The notes beneath the pieces were generated by a model. The model made no database searches and was not told the DNA's origin. It saw only the letters and a list, made by a program, of their open reading frames with translations. The translations under genes and the position numbers were made by a program. Source: Psychrobacter maritimus (GTDB taxonomy: Bacteria > Pseudomonadota > Gammaproteobacteria > Pseudomonadales > Moraxellaceae). Taken from it: a stretch of DNA of 64,000 nucleotides. Positions 9,248-18,368 of this stretch are shown here, piece after piece. Location: assembly GCF_904846345.1 (NCBI RefSeq), contig NZ_CAJHAJ010000006.1:148958-212957 (forward strand), given 5' to 3'. Each line of letters begins with the position of its first letter. Position 1 is the stretch's first letter.

Positions 9248-11356
9248 CTACTGTTCTTCGGTTTTTAACGGCTTATCTAACGGCACATTATACAAACGCA
9301 GCGCCTCTTTCATGACGTTATGGAAGACAGGAGCGACGGTTAAGCCGGCATAAATCTGACCACGCGGGTCTTCGATAAGTATGACACCGACCAGTTTAGG
9401 ATTAGACGCTGGCGCCATACCCGCAAAGACGTTACGATATTGGTCCGTATAGTAGCCACCTTTTGGATTGATACGGCGCGACGTTCCTGTTTTACCAGCA
9501 ACGCGATAACCATCGATAGCAGCACCCTTAGCCGTACCACCCGGTTCGGTCACACTTTCCATCATTTGTACGATAGACATGGCTTGCTCATGTGCCATGA
9601 TACGCTTACTGGGCGGCCGCTCGCCATCTTTGGTCAGCGTTAATGGATGCATAACCCCGCCTGCTGCCAGCGCCGAATAGGCCTGTGCTACCTGCGCCAA
9701 TGTCACTTGCAGACCGTAACCATAACTGACCGTCGCCCGCCTTGAGGTTTCTTTCTCTTTTGGCGTCACGACAAGTCCACTGCCCTCACCGGGGAATTGC
9801 AGCGGTGTTTTTGAGCCAAAGCCAAATTGCTTTTGCATATTGGTAATGGCATCAGGCGGCAGTGATAACGCAATCTTGGTCGAGGCCACGTTACTAGACT
9901 TCTGTAGCAACGTACCCAGAGTAATACGACCTAGATTATTATGATCGCGAATCGTATAACCACGCACACGGATAGAACCAGGATTGGTATCAATCAATGA
10001 CGTCGTCGTATACTTGCCTGAATCTAAAGCGGCGGCTACAGTAAACGGTTTCATCACCGAACCGGGCTCAAAGACATCAAGCAGCGCCCGGTTACGTTGG
10101 TTTTCACCGGTCATCTCATTAAGATTGTTGGAGTTAAATGACGGCCATGTCGATAGAGCAAGTACTTCACCGGTTTGCACATCGACGATCATACCCGTTG
10201 ACCAGCGCGCTTTTTGCAAGCGGCCGGCTTTTTCCAGCTCTTTATAAAGCAAATACTGCAAGCGCGAATCAATCGTTAACGCCACGTCTTTACCGGGTAT
10301 CTCTGGTTCAATCTGCTTAATTTCTTTCAGGCTATTTTGCTTGGCATCTTTGAGTACCAATACTTTACCATCATCGCCCGCCAGCTCAGTTTCGTACTGA
10401 CGTTCGATACCAGCGCGGCCTTCATAACCGCCTTCAGGATCATCGGCGTTTTGGCCCATAAAGCCTAACAGCTGCGAGTTCGGTTGCGGCTGCGGATAAT
10501 AGCGCTGGAAGAAGTTTTTCTCATAGACGCCCGGAAAATCAAGCGAGCTAACACTTTGAGCAATCTCAGGGGTGACTTTATTGAGTAGCGGTAGATAATG
10601 CGAGCCTGCGCCCGATGGTAGCGCCGCTTTAACGGCTTCCTCATCGGTTACATCGATACTGTCATCGATAGCCGTGACTTTTTTAAGCTCAGTGACTGAG
10701 ATATTGGCCGCCGCCGCAAGGGTGGTCAAATCCATATTATCCAAGCGCTTTTGCATACGCGCGACCAGCTTTGGACTATCGGGATTGGTCAAAATAATGC
10801 GTTTAAGCTCGTAATATTCGCGCGCATAATCATGCGGGCTAAAAGAAACCGTCGCTAGAGGCGCACTGACTGCTAATGGCAAATCATTACGGTCGGTAAT
10901 CATACCGCGATAGGATTTTTGCGTGCGCACGCTGGTGATAAGCTCGTTACCTTTATCTTGGTAAAATTGAGCATTGGCCACTTGTAAATAATAAGCACGG
11001 CCGATAAGCGCTACCAAAATTAGCAGTGCTAGTGCCCAAATCATACGAAAACGGTTTTTATCTTGCTCGACACCGCCACGCGAAGAGGCGCCAGACGCTT
11101 TACCCAAAAACGCTCTTTTACTTTTTAGGTTTTTAACACTGGTATAAGCGCCCTGCTCTTCGTTCTTTTTGAGGCGACCAAATAGCTTGGCTTTACGGCC
11201 ATCACTGGTTTTATTATCAGGCTTGCTACTCGTTTGCCCAGATTTGGCGGCACTGGCACGGCGTAACGGCTTGGTGACTTTGCCGCTGGCTGGTTTTTTG
11301 TTGTTATTCTTAGCGGCAGCTTTATCACTATTGGCATTGGATTTTTTATCACTCAT
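9248..11356 (-). CDS. ftsI: Septal peptidoglycan transpeptidase FtsI (PBP3)
   Basis: 702 residues, about 100 more than most homologues. FtsI cross-links septal peptidoglycan in the periplasm and is anchored by one N-terminal helix. The transpeptidase motifs are intact: FEPGSVMKPF (S-x-x-K), SSNVAS (S-x-N) and VAGKTGTSRR (K-T-G). The pedestal domain includes YRGMITDRNDLPLA and AGIERQYE. The membrane helix is near residues 105-123, so the cytoplasmic part before it is about 100 residues of K/S/N/A-rich, strongly basic, probably disordered sequence; E. coli has about 23. The start codon overlaps the ftsL stop (ATGA), indicating coupling. murE follows after 71 nt. Confidence 0.97.
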   Translation of the reverse strand: MSDKKSNANSDKAAAKNNNKKPASGKVTKPLRRASAAKSGQTSSKPDNKTSDGRKAKLFGRLKKNEEQGAYTSVKNLKSKRAFLGKASGASSRGGVEQDKNRFRMIWALALLILVALIGRAYYLQVANAQFYQDKGNELITSVRTQKSYRGMITDRNDLPLAVSAPLATVSFSPHDYAREYYELKRIILTNPDSPKLVARMQKRLDNMDLTTLAAAANISVTELKKVTAIDDSIDVTDEEAVKAALPSGAGSHYLPLLNKVTPEIAQSVSSLDFPGVYEKNFFQRYYPQPQPNSQLLGFMGQNADDPEGGYEGRAGIERQYETELAGDDGKVLVLKDAKQNSLKEIKQIEPEIPGKDVALTIDSRLQYLLYKELEKAGRLQKARWSTGMIVDVQTGEVLALSTWPSFNSNNLNEMTGENQRNRALLDVFEPGSVMKPFTVAAALDSGKYTTTSLIDTNPGSIRVRGYTIRDHNNLGRITLGTLLQKSSNVASTKIALSLPPDAITNMQKQFGFGSKTPLQFPGEGSGLVVTPKEKETSRRATVSYGYGLQVTLAQVAQAYSALAAGGVMHPLTLTKDGERPPSKRIMAHEQAMSIVQMMESVTEPGGTAKGAAIDGYRVAGKTGTSRRINPKGGYYTDQYRNVFAGMAPASNPKLVGVILIEDPRGQIYAGLTVAPVFHNVMKEALRLYNVPLDKPLKTEEQ

Positions 11357-11868
11357 CGTCCAGCCTCCGCTGCATCAGCATCGTTTGTAGGAGTCTCAGG
11401 AGATAAATCCGTAGAAGCCCGTGGCTCGATGACTTCAGTCTCAGCTTTATTTTCATCTGCGCCATCAGACTCGACGATTGGCGTTGTTGCTGCTTGTGCA
11501 ACTGCCGCGCCCGGTTGGATAATCAGCTTATCTTTAAGGGTTGGCGAAAACATACCCAGTTCAGCAACGGCACGACTGGCAATTTGCGGGGTCGCACTAA
11601 AGGTTTGCTGCTCGATGAGCAAACGCTGATGTTCTACTTGCAGTTTGCGCTCTTGTTTTTTCATGTCTTGCAAGGTTTTATAATCCTGATGATATTGCTG
11701 CACGCCTTCGGCAGTTTTGATACCGCTCCAGATAATTGCTGCCGCCAATAGCAATAATATGGCCACGTAAATACTGACCATATTAAATCGGCGCACGAAT
11801 AATTCGCCAACATCGGTATTAGGAGGCATTGCGGCGCGACGGTTTACAGGTTTGTCAGATATTGCCAT
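11353..11868 (-). CDS. ftsL: Cell division protein FtsL
   Basis: 171 residues. FtsL is a bitopic inner-membrane protein that joins FtsB and FtsQ and activates FtsW/FtsI. The layout fits: a short cytoplasmic leader, one membrane helix at about residues 33-50 (VSIYVAILLLLAAAIIW), then a periplasmic coiled coil (residues 55-90, rich in Q/E/K/L) and the conserved short GMFSPTLKDKLI-like end. Roughly 50 residues of A/E/T/D-rich tail follow, which most FtsL proteins (about 105-120 residues) lack. FtsL diverges fast, so the call relies strongly on its place between rsmH and ftsI. A 233-nt gap separates it from rsmH. Confidence 0.9.
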   Translation of the reverse strand: MAISDKPVNRRAAMPPNTDVGELFVRRFNMVSIYVAILLLLAAAIIWSGIKTAEGVQQYHQDYKTLQDMKKQERKLQVEHQRLLIEQQTFSATPQIASRAVAELGMFSPTLKDKLIIQPGAAVAQAATTPIVESDGADENKAETEVIEPRASTDLSPETPTNDADAAEAGR

Positions 11869-12101
11869 GACGATCTCAAAAAAGTGAACTTCAAAATATA
11901 AAAAGCGCTAACCATTTGCGAGTGATCACACCCTCATGAGCCATCAGCACCATCAATAAAAATAAATAAGATTAGAAATAAAACAAAACCAAGCAAAAAA
12001 GTAACTGCTGAGCCTAGCAGAGAATGTTTACAGCTTTTTAACAGCCGCGTAATCATTAAAACATTCAGTCATATTCTAACCACATAATTTAGTAGGAATA
12101 T

Positions 12102-13283
12102 CTATGGCTGAACGTCTGCTACATAATCAGTATCGGTACGGGTTGCCAGTCGTAACCATGCACTACGCGAGCGCGGGTTTTGGCTGATTTCTGCTTTACT
12201 AGGGCCGACGCGTTTTGGCTTACTAAAATAACGCGGACGCTTCGGCGGCATCGGTAAGTTTTCATCTTCTGGATACTGCCCTTTACTATGACGCTGCAAA
12301 AACTGCTTAATACGGCGATCTTCTAAGGAGTGAAAACTAATCACCGCCAGCTGTCCGCCCGACTTTAAAATCGGAATGCTTTGCTCTAAAAAGTCGTCAA
12401 CATCGCCAAGCTCATTATTAATGAAGATACGCATCGCTTGAAAACTTTGCGTCGCTGGATGCTTACCGCGTTGCCAGTTTGGGTGCGCGACTTTTATCAC
12501 TTCTGCCAGCTCAAGCGTGGATTCATAACTGTCCATTTGCTTGATCGCACGGGCAATACGGCGGCTATGGCGCTCTTCGCCAAACTCATACAGTACATTG
12601 GCCAAGGTTTCATCATCGACTTTTTCTAGCCATTCGGCAACCGACTGCCCGCGGCTGGTATCCATACGCATATCGACTGCACCATCACGCATAAAACTAA
12701 AACCGCGACTGCCATCATCAATTTGTGGCGATGAGATACCCAAATCCGCCATTAATCCATCAACTTGCGTGATACCCATTGCCGCTAGGCTATCAGTCAA
12801 GGTCGCAAAGCTGTCATGCACCACTTTTACGCGACTGTCGCTATTTGCCAATTCATGAGCAACGCTAATGGCCGTTGGGTCTTTATCAAAAACAATCAAG
12901 GTTGCGTCGTCGGCCAGCTGACTCAATAGCAAGCGACTATGGCCACCACGCCCAAAGGTTGCATCGACGTAGATGCCACTCATTTGTAAGCTATTCTGTC
13001 CTGCGTCGTCTGTTTGCTTGGGCAGTGATTTGACACCCAATACCGCGGCGACCGTTTCTTGCAATAGCACCGCATCATGAACGAAACTTAATTCATCAGA
13101 AGTGGTTTGCTCTGTTATAGCAGCTACAGACTCTTGAGCGGATGAATTAGCAGAGTCACTCTCTACAACAAAGTCATTTTCCACCGCAGACAAGTCACGC
13201 GCTGACTTAGCGTTATCAGTGGCTGACGAAGCGGTTGTTTTAAGATCTTGCTTACTTTTTGGCTTATTATTCGATATGGACAC
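12102..13283 (-). CDS. rsmH: 16S rRNA (cytosine(1402)-N4)-methyltransferase
   Basis: Up to 393 residues; homologues have about 310. RsmH methylates N4 of C1402 in the 16S decoding centre. Visible motifs are HDAVLLQETV, the SAM loop YVDATFGRGGHSRLLL, GLMADLGISSPQIDD, RGFSFMRDGAVDMRMD, FGEERHSRRIARAI, AMRIFINNELGDV and VISFHSLEDRRIKQF. The core begins near residue 68; before it is an S/T/D/A-rich leader with no homologous function I can name. The leader begins at GTG 13283 without a clear ribosome-binding site and has no internal ATG before the core, so the true start is uncertain. It is the first gene of the cluster; mraZ, its usual upstream neighbour, is absent. Confidence 0.95.
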   Translation of the reverse strand: MSISNNKPKSKQDLKTTASSATDNAKSARDLSAVENDFVVESDSANSSAQESVAAITEQTTSDELSFVHDAVLLQETVAAVLGVKSLPKQTDDAGQNSLQMSGIYVDATFGRGGHSRLLLSQLADDATLIVFDKDPTAISVAHELANSDSRVKVVHDSFATLTDSLAAMGITQVDGLMADLGISSPQIDDGSRGFSFMRDGAVDMRMDTSRGQSVAEWLEKVDDETLANVLYEFGEERHSRRIARAIKQMDSYESTLELAEVIKVAHPNWQRGKHPATQSFQAMRIFINNELGDVDDFLEQSIPILKSGGQLAVISFHSLEDRRIKQFLQRHSKGQYPEDENLPMPPKRPRYFSKPKRVGPSKAEISQNPRSRSAWLRLATRTDTDYVADVQP

Positions 13284-13593
13284 AAACGACTCAGTAGATG
13301 ACGACCATTTTGGTCAGTAATAGTAAAAAATCAGATGAAAATAAACAAGTTATGACTTGTCTAACATTATTATCGCAAGGATACACTGGTAGTCAAGCGC
13401 TAGACGGGCTTTTCGTTAAAAATATCCCATCTCTCTGTTATACTAGCGCTATATTTTACGCTATTTTTCTACCTTGACGGCTATTGTTTGTGCCGTATTT
13501 TTTGTTCAAACTTGTCATGCACATTTATTATTAATACTTTTAACCGCCATTTTTCACTGCCATATTCATTAACTACCCTATTCTGAGAATTTT
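13284..13593. other. Divergent promoter region between rsmH and gltX
   Basis: 310 nt without a gene. It must carry promoters in both directions. I can point to a gltX candidate only (separate entry). There is no mraZ gene or MraZ-box repeat that I can see. Confidence 0.6.
13416..13444 (+). promoter_or_regulatory. Candidate sigma70 promoter for gltX
   Basis: TTAAAA at 13416-13421 (4 of 6 to the -35 consensus), a 17-nt spacer and TATACT at 13439-13444 (5 of 6 to the -10 consensus). This would give a leader of about 140 nt before gltX. It is based on pattern only. Confidence 0.4.
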
Positions 13594-15123
13594 ATGATGC
13601 AATCATCGACTTCAACTAACAGCACGCGCCCTGTCCGTACTCGTATCGCGCCTTCACCGACTGGCTTTCCACATGTTGGCACCGCTTATATCGCGCTATT
13701 TAATTTAGCCTTTGCTAAAGCCCACGGCGGCGAATTTATTTTACGTATTGAAGACACCGACCAAACGCGCTCAACCGAACAATCTGAAAAAATGATTTTA
13801 GATGCGCTACGTTGGGTTGGTCTTGACTGGGCGGAAGGTCCAGATATCGGCGGTCCGCATGCGCCTTATCGTCAGAGCGAGCGTAGCGATATTTATAAAA
13901 AACACGCCGAGCAGCTGATAGAAAACGACCATGCGTTTCGCTGCTTTTGTACAAGTGAAGAGCTTGATGCCATGCGTGCTGCGCAAATGGCCAATGGCGA
14001 AACGCCGCGTTACGACGGTCGCTGTGCCCATTTAGCCCCAGAGAAAACTGCGCAATTGGTTGCTGAGGGCAAACCAAACGTCATTCGTATGCGTGTGCCT
14101 ACCGAAGGCGTCTGTCAGGTACAAGACATGCTACGTGGGACGGTTGAGATTCCTTGGACGCAAGTCGATATGCAAGTGCTGCTAAAAACCGACGGCATGC
14201 CAACGTATCATCTAGCCAACGTCGTCGATGACCATTTAATGGACATCAGCCATGTGTTGCGCGGCGAAGAATGGCTCAACTCTGCACCTAAGCATCAGCT
14301 GCTTTATGAGTATTTTGGATGGGAGATGCCGGTTCTTTGCCATATGCCACTGCTACGTAACCCTGATAAATCAAAGCTGTCTAAGCGTAAAAACCCAACT
14401 TCTATCACCTACTACCGTGATGCCGGTGTACTACCTGAAGCGCTGCTCAACTACCTCGGTCGTATGGGCTACTCTATGCCTGACGAAGCGGAGAAATTTA
14501 CCTTAAAGGAAATGATTGCCAGCTTTGATATTCAGCGTGTGTCACTTGGCGGTCCTATTTTCGACATCGAAAAGCTCAATTGGCTTAACGCCGAATGGCT
14601 ACGTGCGCTAACGCCAGAAGAACTCAAAAACAAAATCCTCGACTGGGCAAGCAACAGTGACAAGCTAACCGCTATCGCAGCGGCGATTCAGCCTCGCATC
14701 GAGTTACTGTCTGATGCGGTCAATTGGGGCGGTTTCTATTTCCAAAACTTACCTGCTATCAATGCTGAGAGCTTTACCCATAAATCACTGACGCCCGAGC
14801 AAATTACAGAGATGCTGCAACTGGCGCTTTGGCAGCTAGAAACCTTGCCAACGTGGTCAGAAGAAAACATCTACGCCACCCTAAAAGGTCTTGCCGCCCA
14901 TCTTGATATTAAGATGCGTGACTTTATGGCGCCGTTCTTTATCGCTATCGCTGGTAGCACCTCATCGACGCCTGTCATGAATTCTATGGCAATCATCGGC
15001 GCTGATATGACCCTGACGCGCTTGCGCCATGCGGTTGATGTACTGGGTGGCCTTGGTAAAAAGAAACTGAAGAAACTTGAGAAACAAGCAGCAGAATTGC
15101 CAGACTTCTTAGCTGATAAATAG
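13594..15123 (+). CDS. gltX: Glutamyl-tRNA synthetase
   Basis: 509 residues, normal for a class I GluRS. It charges tRNA-Glu with glutamate and ATP. The HIGH-type motif is [14 protein letters not shown], with [11 protein letters not shown] following it, and the KMSKS-type motif is [11 protein letters not shown] zinc-binding-like CFC...C segment ([12 protein letters not shown] ... YDGRC) sits in the acceptor-binding region. Two ATG codons are adjacent at 13594; either gives the same core. A terminator follows at 15185. The cognate tRNA-Glu(TTC) gene lies 870 nt downstream on the same strand, an arrangement also known in pseudomonads. Confidence 0.97.
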   Translation: MMQSSTSTNSTRPVRTRIAPSPTGFPHVGTAYIALFNLAFAKAHGGEFILRIEDTDQTRSTEQSEKMILDALRWVGLDWAEGPDIGGPHAPYRQSERSDIYKKHAEQLIENDHAFRCFCTSEELDAMRAAQMANGETPRYDGRCAHLAPEKTAQLVAEGKPNVIRMRVPTEGVCQVQDMLRGTVEIPWTQVDMQVLLKTDGMPTYHLANVVDDHLMDISHVLRGEEWLNSAPKHQLLYEYFGWEMPVLCHMPLLRNPDKSKLSKRKNPTSITYYRDAGVLPEALLNYLGRMGYSMPDEAEKFTLKEMIASFDIQRVSLGGPIFDIEKLNWLNAEWLRALTPEELKNKILDWASNSDKLTAIAAAIQPRIELLSDAVNWGGFYFQNLPAINAESFTHKSLTPEQITEMLQLALWQLETLPTWSEENIYATLKGLAAHLDIKMRDFMAPFFIAIAGSTSSTPVMNSMAIIGADMTLTRLRHAVDVLGGLGKKKLKKLEKQAAELPDFLADK

Positions 15124-15184
15124 TTTGGCAGCTGAATAGTTTTTGCAATTTTTAATTAAAAATAGGATTAATAAATAATAAAAA

Positions 15185-15212
15185 GGGGTCAGGCTAATAC
15201 TGACCCTTTTTT
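15185..15212 (+). terminator. Intrinsic terminator after gltX
   Basis: Stem GGGTCAG / CTGACCC around a 7-nt loop (15193-15199), followed by a T run at 15207-15212. Confidence 0.85.
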
Positions 15213-15259
15213 ACGTTAATCTCAGCATTTAAAATTCAACACCTTCATTGGATATAAAT

Positions 15260-15637
15260 ATGGCCGCCAAAACCGTCACCATCGAAAGCAAAGATTATGT
15301 CTTTAATACCCTCAAAGAAGCGCAGAATTACTATGATGCGATCGTAAAAGAGCTTTATAACGCAAAACTTACCCTGACAACCGGTCAAGACTTTGAAGAT
15401 TTAAAATGGATATATAGCACTTACTGTCATTACACCAAGCAGAATTTAGATAAATTAAACAATTCTGACATTATTGGTTTTAAAGGTATAAGTACTGTCC
15501 GAGAAAAAGGTGGTCAATATATCCCAACGGAATGCTGTGCCATCATTTTTTCTGACAGCAGCTCTAATTGTACGGAAGAAGAATTCTTTACCGATAAAGC
15601 CCTAAAAGAGATTGCCATCAAGCAAAATCCGCGCTAA
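15260..15637 (+). CDS. Small uncharacterised protein (DUF3223-like)
   Basis: 125 residues from ATG 15260; an upstream in-frame TTG at 15248 would add four. It has no signal peptide or membrane segment and looks cytoplasmic. The order of features (YVFNTLKEAQNYYDAIVKEL, then a TTGQDFEDLKWIYSTYC helix, then GFKGISTV and a C-terminal CCAIIFSDSSSNCTEEEFFT strand-turn) resembles the DUF3223 fold, in which a small domain of unknown role ends in a DGS/DFS-type turn. That resemblance is my judgement from pattern, not a search. It sits between the gltX terminator and the tRNA promoter, so it is probably a single-gene transcript. Confidence 0.6.
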   Translation: MAAKTVTIESKDYVFNTLKEAQNYYDAIVKELYNAKLTLTTGQDFEDLKWIYSTYCHYTKQNLDKLNNSDIIGFKGISTVREKGGQYIPTECCAIIFSDSSSNCTEEEFFTDKALKEIAIKQNPR

Positions 15638-15713
15638 TTTAAGCTTATTAAGCAGCTAAAATGGCTTTAAACGCTTTTTTTTGCATATTTATGCATTATT
15701 TTTCAAATAGCAG

Positions 15714-15742
15714 TTGACAAGACTGCCGGTCTTACATAAAAT
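15714..15742 (+). promoter_or_regulatory. Strong sigma70 promoter for the tRNA-Ala/tRNA-Glu genes
   Basis: A perfect TTGACA at 15714-15719, a 17-nt spacer and TAAAAT at 15737-15742. Initiation would fall near 15749, about 10 nt before the tRNA-Ala 5' end. A G/C-rich stretch after the -10 may act as a stringent discriminator. Confidence 0.85.
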
Positions 15743-15759
15743 ACGCACACTCTTAGCGA

Positions 15760-15835
15760 GGGGCTATAGCTCAGTTGGTAGAGCACTTGCATGGCATGCA
15801 AGGGGTCAACGGTTCGACTCCGTTTAGCTCCACCA
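15760..15835 (+). tRNA. tRNA-Ala(GGC)
   Basis: Full cloverleaf of 76 nt with encoded CCA. Acceptor GGGGCTA pairs with TAGCTCC (one G-T). The anticodon stem CTTGC/GCAAG encloses loop ATGGCAT, anticodon GGC at 15793-15795. The T-arm carries GGTTCGACTCC. It reads GCC/GCT alanine codons. Confidence 0.98.
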
Positions 15836-15992
15836 TACTATTTATCGCAACGCTCAGTATGACTGAAACTTGATATAAATACTCGCTAGTAGGACGATAT
15901 CAGCACCTAGGCACAGCTTGCTCTGTTATTAATAGATAAGCTCTCTGATATTGTGAAGTACCGTTGTAACCACTGGTTATAACACTCTATGC

Positions 15993-16068
15993 GTCCCCAT
16001 CGTCTAGAGGCCTAGGACACCGCCCTTTCACGGCGGTAACGGGGGTTCGAATCCCCCTGGGGACGCCA
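15993..16068 (+). tRNA. tRNA-Glu(TTC)
   Basis: 76 nt with encoded CCA. Acceptor GTCCCCA/TGGGGAC, anticodon stem CCGCC/GGCGG, loop CTTTCAC with anticodon TTC at 16027-16029, and T-arm GGGGGTTCGAATCCCCC. It is the substrate of the nearby gltX product and is probably cotranscribed with tRNA-Ala. Confidence 0.98.
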
Positions 16069-16141
16069 CTATTCGGCGTCACTTATTAGCACTTTTGCTT
16101 AGCACCTTTTAAGCATCAGGTTAGACTAATAAGCGAACAAT

Positions 16142-16179
16142 AAAAAAGCCCAGTCATCATATGGTGACTGGGCTTTTTT
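16142..16179 (+). terminator. Intrinsic terminator after the tRNA genes
   Basis: Stem GCCCAGTCATC / GGTGACTGGGC (one T-G pair) with loop ATAT, six A before and six T after, so it could work in both directions. Its left half recurs at 18366-18384. Confidence 0.92.
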
Positions 16180-16303
16180 ATGTCTGTGGTTTTTAAAAAT
16201 GGCTATCAAGGCTGTATAAGTCCTTGGGAATATTGATAGAATGCAAGGTAATGGCGCTCTATAAACTATAGATATTTGAAGCTATCACAAGGATGTATTG
16301 GCT

Positions 16304-16957
16304 ATGTTTGGTATTGAGAATTATCTAGGGTTTGTCATGGCCGCCATTTTGCTAAACCTAACCCCTGGTAGCGATAGCATGTATATCATCACCCGTAGCA
16401 TTTCACAGGGTAGCCAAGCAGGGTTTTATTCTGTGTTAGGTATCATCTCAGGCATTTTAGTCCATACATTGTTAGCAGCGCTGGGCTTGTCCATCATTTT
16501 GGCCAATTCTCCACTGGCATTTATGATCGTCAAATATATCGGTGCTAGCTACTTATGTTATTTGGGCGTAAAAATGCTTATGAGCAAGCAGCAGCCTTTG
16601 ATAGCCGAGAGGTTACAAGAAAACGAAAAATCTTCGTCCGCTAAGACTCTAGATCATTGGCAAATATATAAACAAGGTGTACTCACCAATACCTTTAATC
16701 CAAAAGTCGCATTATTCTTTTTGGCATTCTTCCCTCAATTTATCGATGCCAGTTATGCTTATAGCATGGTGTCGTTTATCATTTTAGGATTGACCTTTGC
16801 TGTTACTGGCTTTATATGGTGCTCCTGCTTAGCATTACTAGCGTCGAAGTTTAGTGAAAACCTGAGAAAGAACCCCTCTATCGAAGTGATTTTAAATAAA
16901 ATAAGCGGTGTGGTGTTTATTGGTTTGGGGATTAAACTGTTGACTGAGAAGGGTTAA
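16304..16957 (+). CDS. LysE/RhtB-family amino-acid exporter
   Basis: 217 residues from ATG 16304, which has AGGA ten bases upstream; a TTG two codons earlier is less likely. This is an inner-membrane exporter of the LysE superfamily, whose members expel lysine, threonine, homoserine or related metabolites. Six hydrophobic segments are visible. Family motifs include LNLTPGSDSMYIITRSISQGSQAGFYSVLGIISG near the N-terminus, AKYIGASYLCYLGVKML-like sequence, and QGVLTNTFNPKVALFFLAFFPQF. The substrate cannot be predicted. The terminators at 16142 and 18367 bracket it together with the HEPN gene. Confidence 0.9.
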   Translation: MFGIENYLGFVMAAILLNLTPGSDSMYIITRSISQGSQAGFYSVLGIISGILVHTLLAALGLSIILANSPLAFMIVKYIGASYLCYLGVKMLMSKQQPLIAERLQENEKSSSAKTLDHWQIYKQGVLTNTFNPKVALFFLAFFPQFIDASYAYSMVSFIILGLTFAVTGFIWCSCLALLASKFSENLRKNPSIEVILNKISGVVFIGLGIKLLTEKG

Positions 16958-17027
16958 ATAAACGTTTTTAAATTATTTATGTGGGTTAAGGCATGCTAGT
17001 CATCCATATTAGCTAAGGTATAAATCT

Positions 17028-18368
17028 ATGAGCGCTGCTAATCAAGATATTGAAGACTTGAACTTCATTATAACTGAAGCAATAAGACTTAATAAATTAT
17101 CTAGACTAGATCCTGAGTTATATAAAAGTGATTTTTACAATGATATTGATTGTATAGTTTCTTCTTTAAAACCACCCCAAGACATAGGTGAAATTGATCA
17201 CACGTTAATCCAATTCAATTTTTCATCAGCTGCTCAGAGAGTATTAGAGAATATAGCCAAAAGGCAATATAGACTTACTGAAGGTGTAACAGTACTTGAT
17301 TTAGAAACTGAGATTAGAAACTCCATATATATACATTTAAAGAATAATGGTAGTTTTGATTCACCCGGCTGTATGAAATTACTCGCAAGGGCACAGAAAA
17401 GAGCGAAGAGAAGTAGGAAGCAGATTACTTACTTCTTTCCGTTTAATGCAGTTGGTTTGAGCCCTGAAAAAGAAATAAATATTGGGAACTTAAAAATAAT
17501 TCATAAAGATAGCATTTACGCTAAAGTCAAAGAGGATGACCATTATCGTTTCTTTATAAAGAGTAATGAAGATATCTTCAATTGTCTATTACATATACCT
17601 ATACCAGAGAGCTCTAGCAATCTTAGTAAGCACAGAGCAGAGAATGTCGCGAATTTCATATATGGTGTTATTAGAGTTTTCACCACATCCTATCACTATA
17701 AAGCCGATCAAATAATATTGTTGAATCATCCTTTTCATAAAGATACTACTCATTATATAGCTAGTAGCAATGATGATTACTGGATTGAAGGCTCCTATTT
17801 GTTCAATGAGGATTTAAAGGGATTTTGGGATTTATTCGAAGAAGACTTAAAGTCTGATATAGGAACTGTTATAAGCAAGCTTGCTAATCATGCAAGCTCT
17901 ATCAATAGCAAAGAGTGCTTAGCAGACCGCTTAATTGACGCATTCTACTGGTTTGGAGAGGCAGCAAAAGATAATAATGAAAACTCTCAAATTATTAAAC
18001 TTGTCACTGCGATGGAAAGATTAGTCACTTTATCTGATAAAGATATAACAAATAATTTCTGTAATCGTATAGCTTGTACCATTGCTGTTTATCATGGTGA
18101 TCTAGATAGATGGAAGAGTGATTTGAGCAAAATATATGACCTCAGATCAAACTTGGTCCACGGTTCTCGAAGTCTATATAAATCATATAGCTTACCACTA
18201 GATTTTAATCCGTTTCAATTAGCTTACCGCACTATACTTTCTACTTGTATATTGTTTGATAAAGCAGGTTTAGAGCTTTCAGTTAACGAGAGTAAATTAA
18301 GGTATATATATGCTGAACTAATTGAGATTGGTAAAGACCATAAATATAAGCAGAAGAAAAATCCATAA
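17028..18368 (+). CDS. HEPN (Apea-like) domain protein of unknown function
   Basis: 446 residues, visibly AT-richer than its neighbours, which suggests transfer. I recognise no catalytic domain in the first 300 residues, which are mixed alpha/beta with many K/D/N. The C-terminal part (about 300-420) looks like an Apea-like HEPN domain: TAMERLVTLSDKD, NRIACTIAVYHGD, then KIYDLRSNLVHGSRS. RSNLVH (Arg373, His378) fits the R-x4-6-H motif of HEPN RNases, so endoribonuclease activity in defence or stress is possible but unproven. The start at 17028 has AAGGT upstream. It lies 70 nt after the LysE gene and converges on acnA across a shared terminator. There is no antitoxin partner gene beside it. 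Confidence 0.72.
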   Translation: MSAANQDIEDLNFIITEAIRLNKLSRLDPELYKSDFYNDIDCIVSSLKPPQDIGEIDHTLIQFNFSSAAQRVLENIAKRQYRLTEGVTVLDLETEIRNSIYIHLKNNGSFDSPGCMKLLARAQKRAKRSRKQITYFFPFNAVGLSPEKEINIGNLKIIHKDSIYAKVKEDDHYRFFIKSNEDIFNCLLHIPIPESSSNLSKHRAENVANFIYGVIRVFTTSYHYKADQIILLNHPFHKDTTHYIASSNDDYWIEGSYLFNEDLKGFWDLFEEDLKSDIGTVISKLANHASSINSKECLADRLIDAFYWFGEAAKDNNENSQIIKLVTAMERLVTLSDKDITNNFCNRIACTIAVYHGDLDRWKSDLSKIYDLRSNLVHGSRSLYKSYSLPLDFNPFQLAYRTILSTCILFDKAGLELSVNESKLRYIYAELIEIGKDHKYKQKKNP

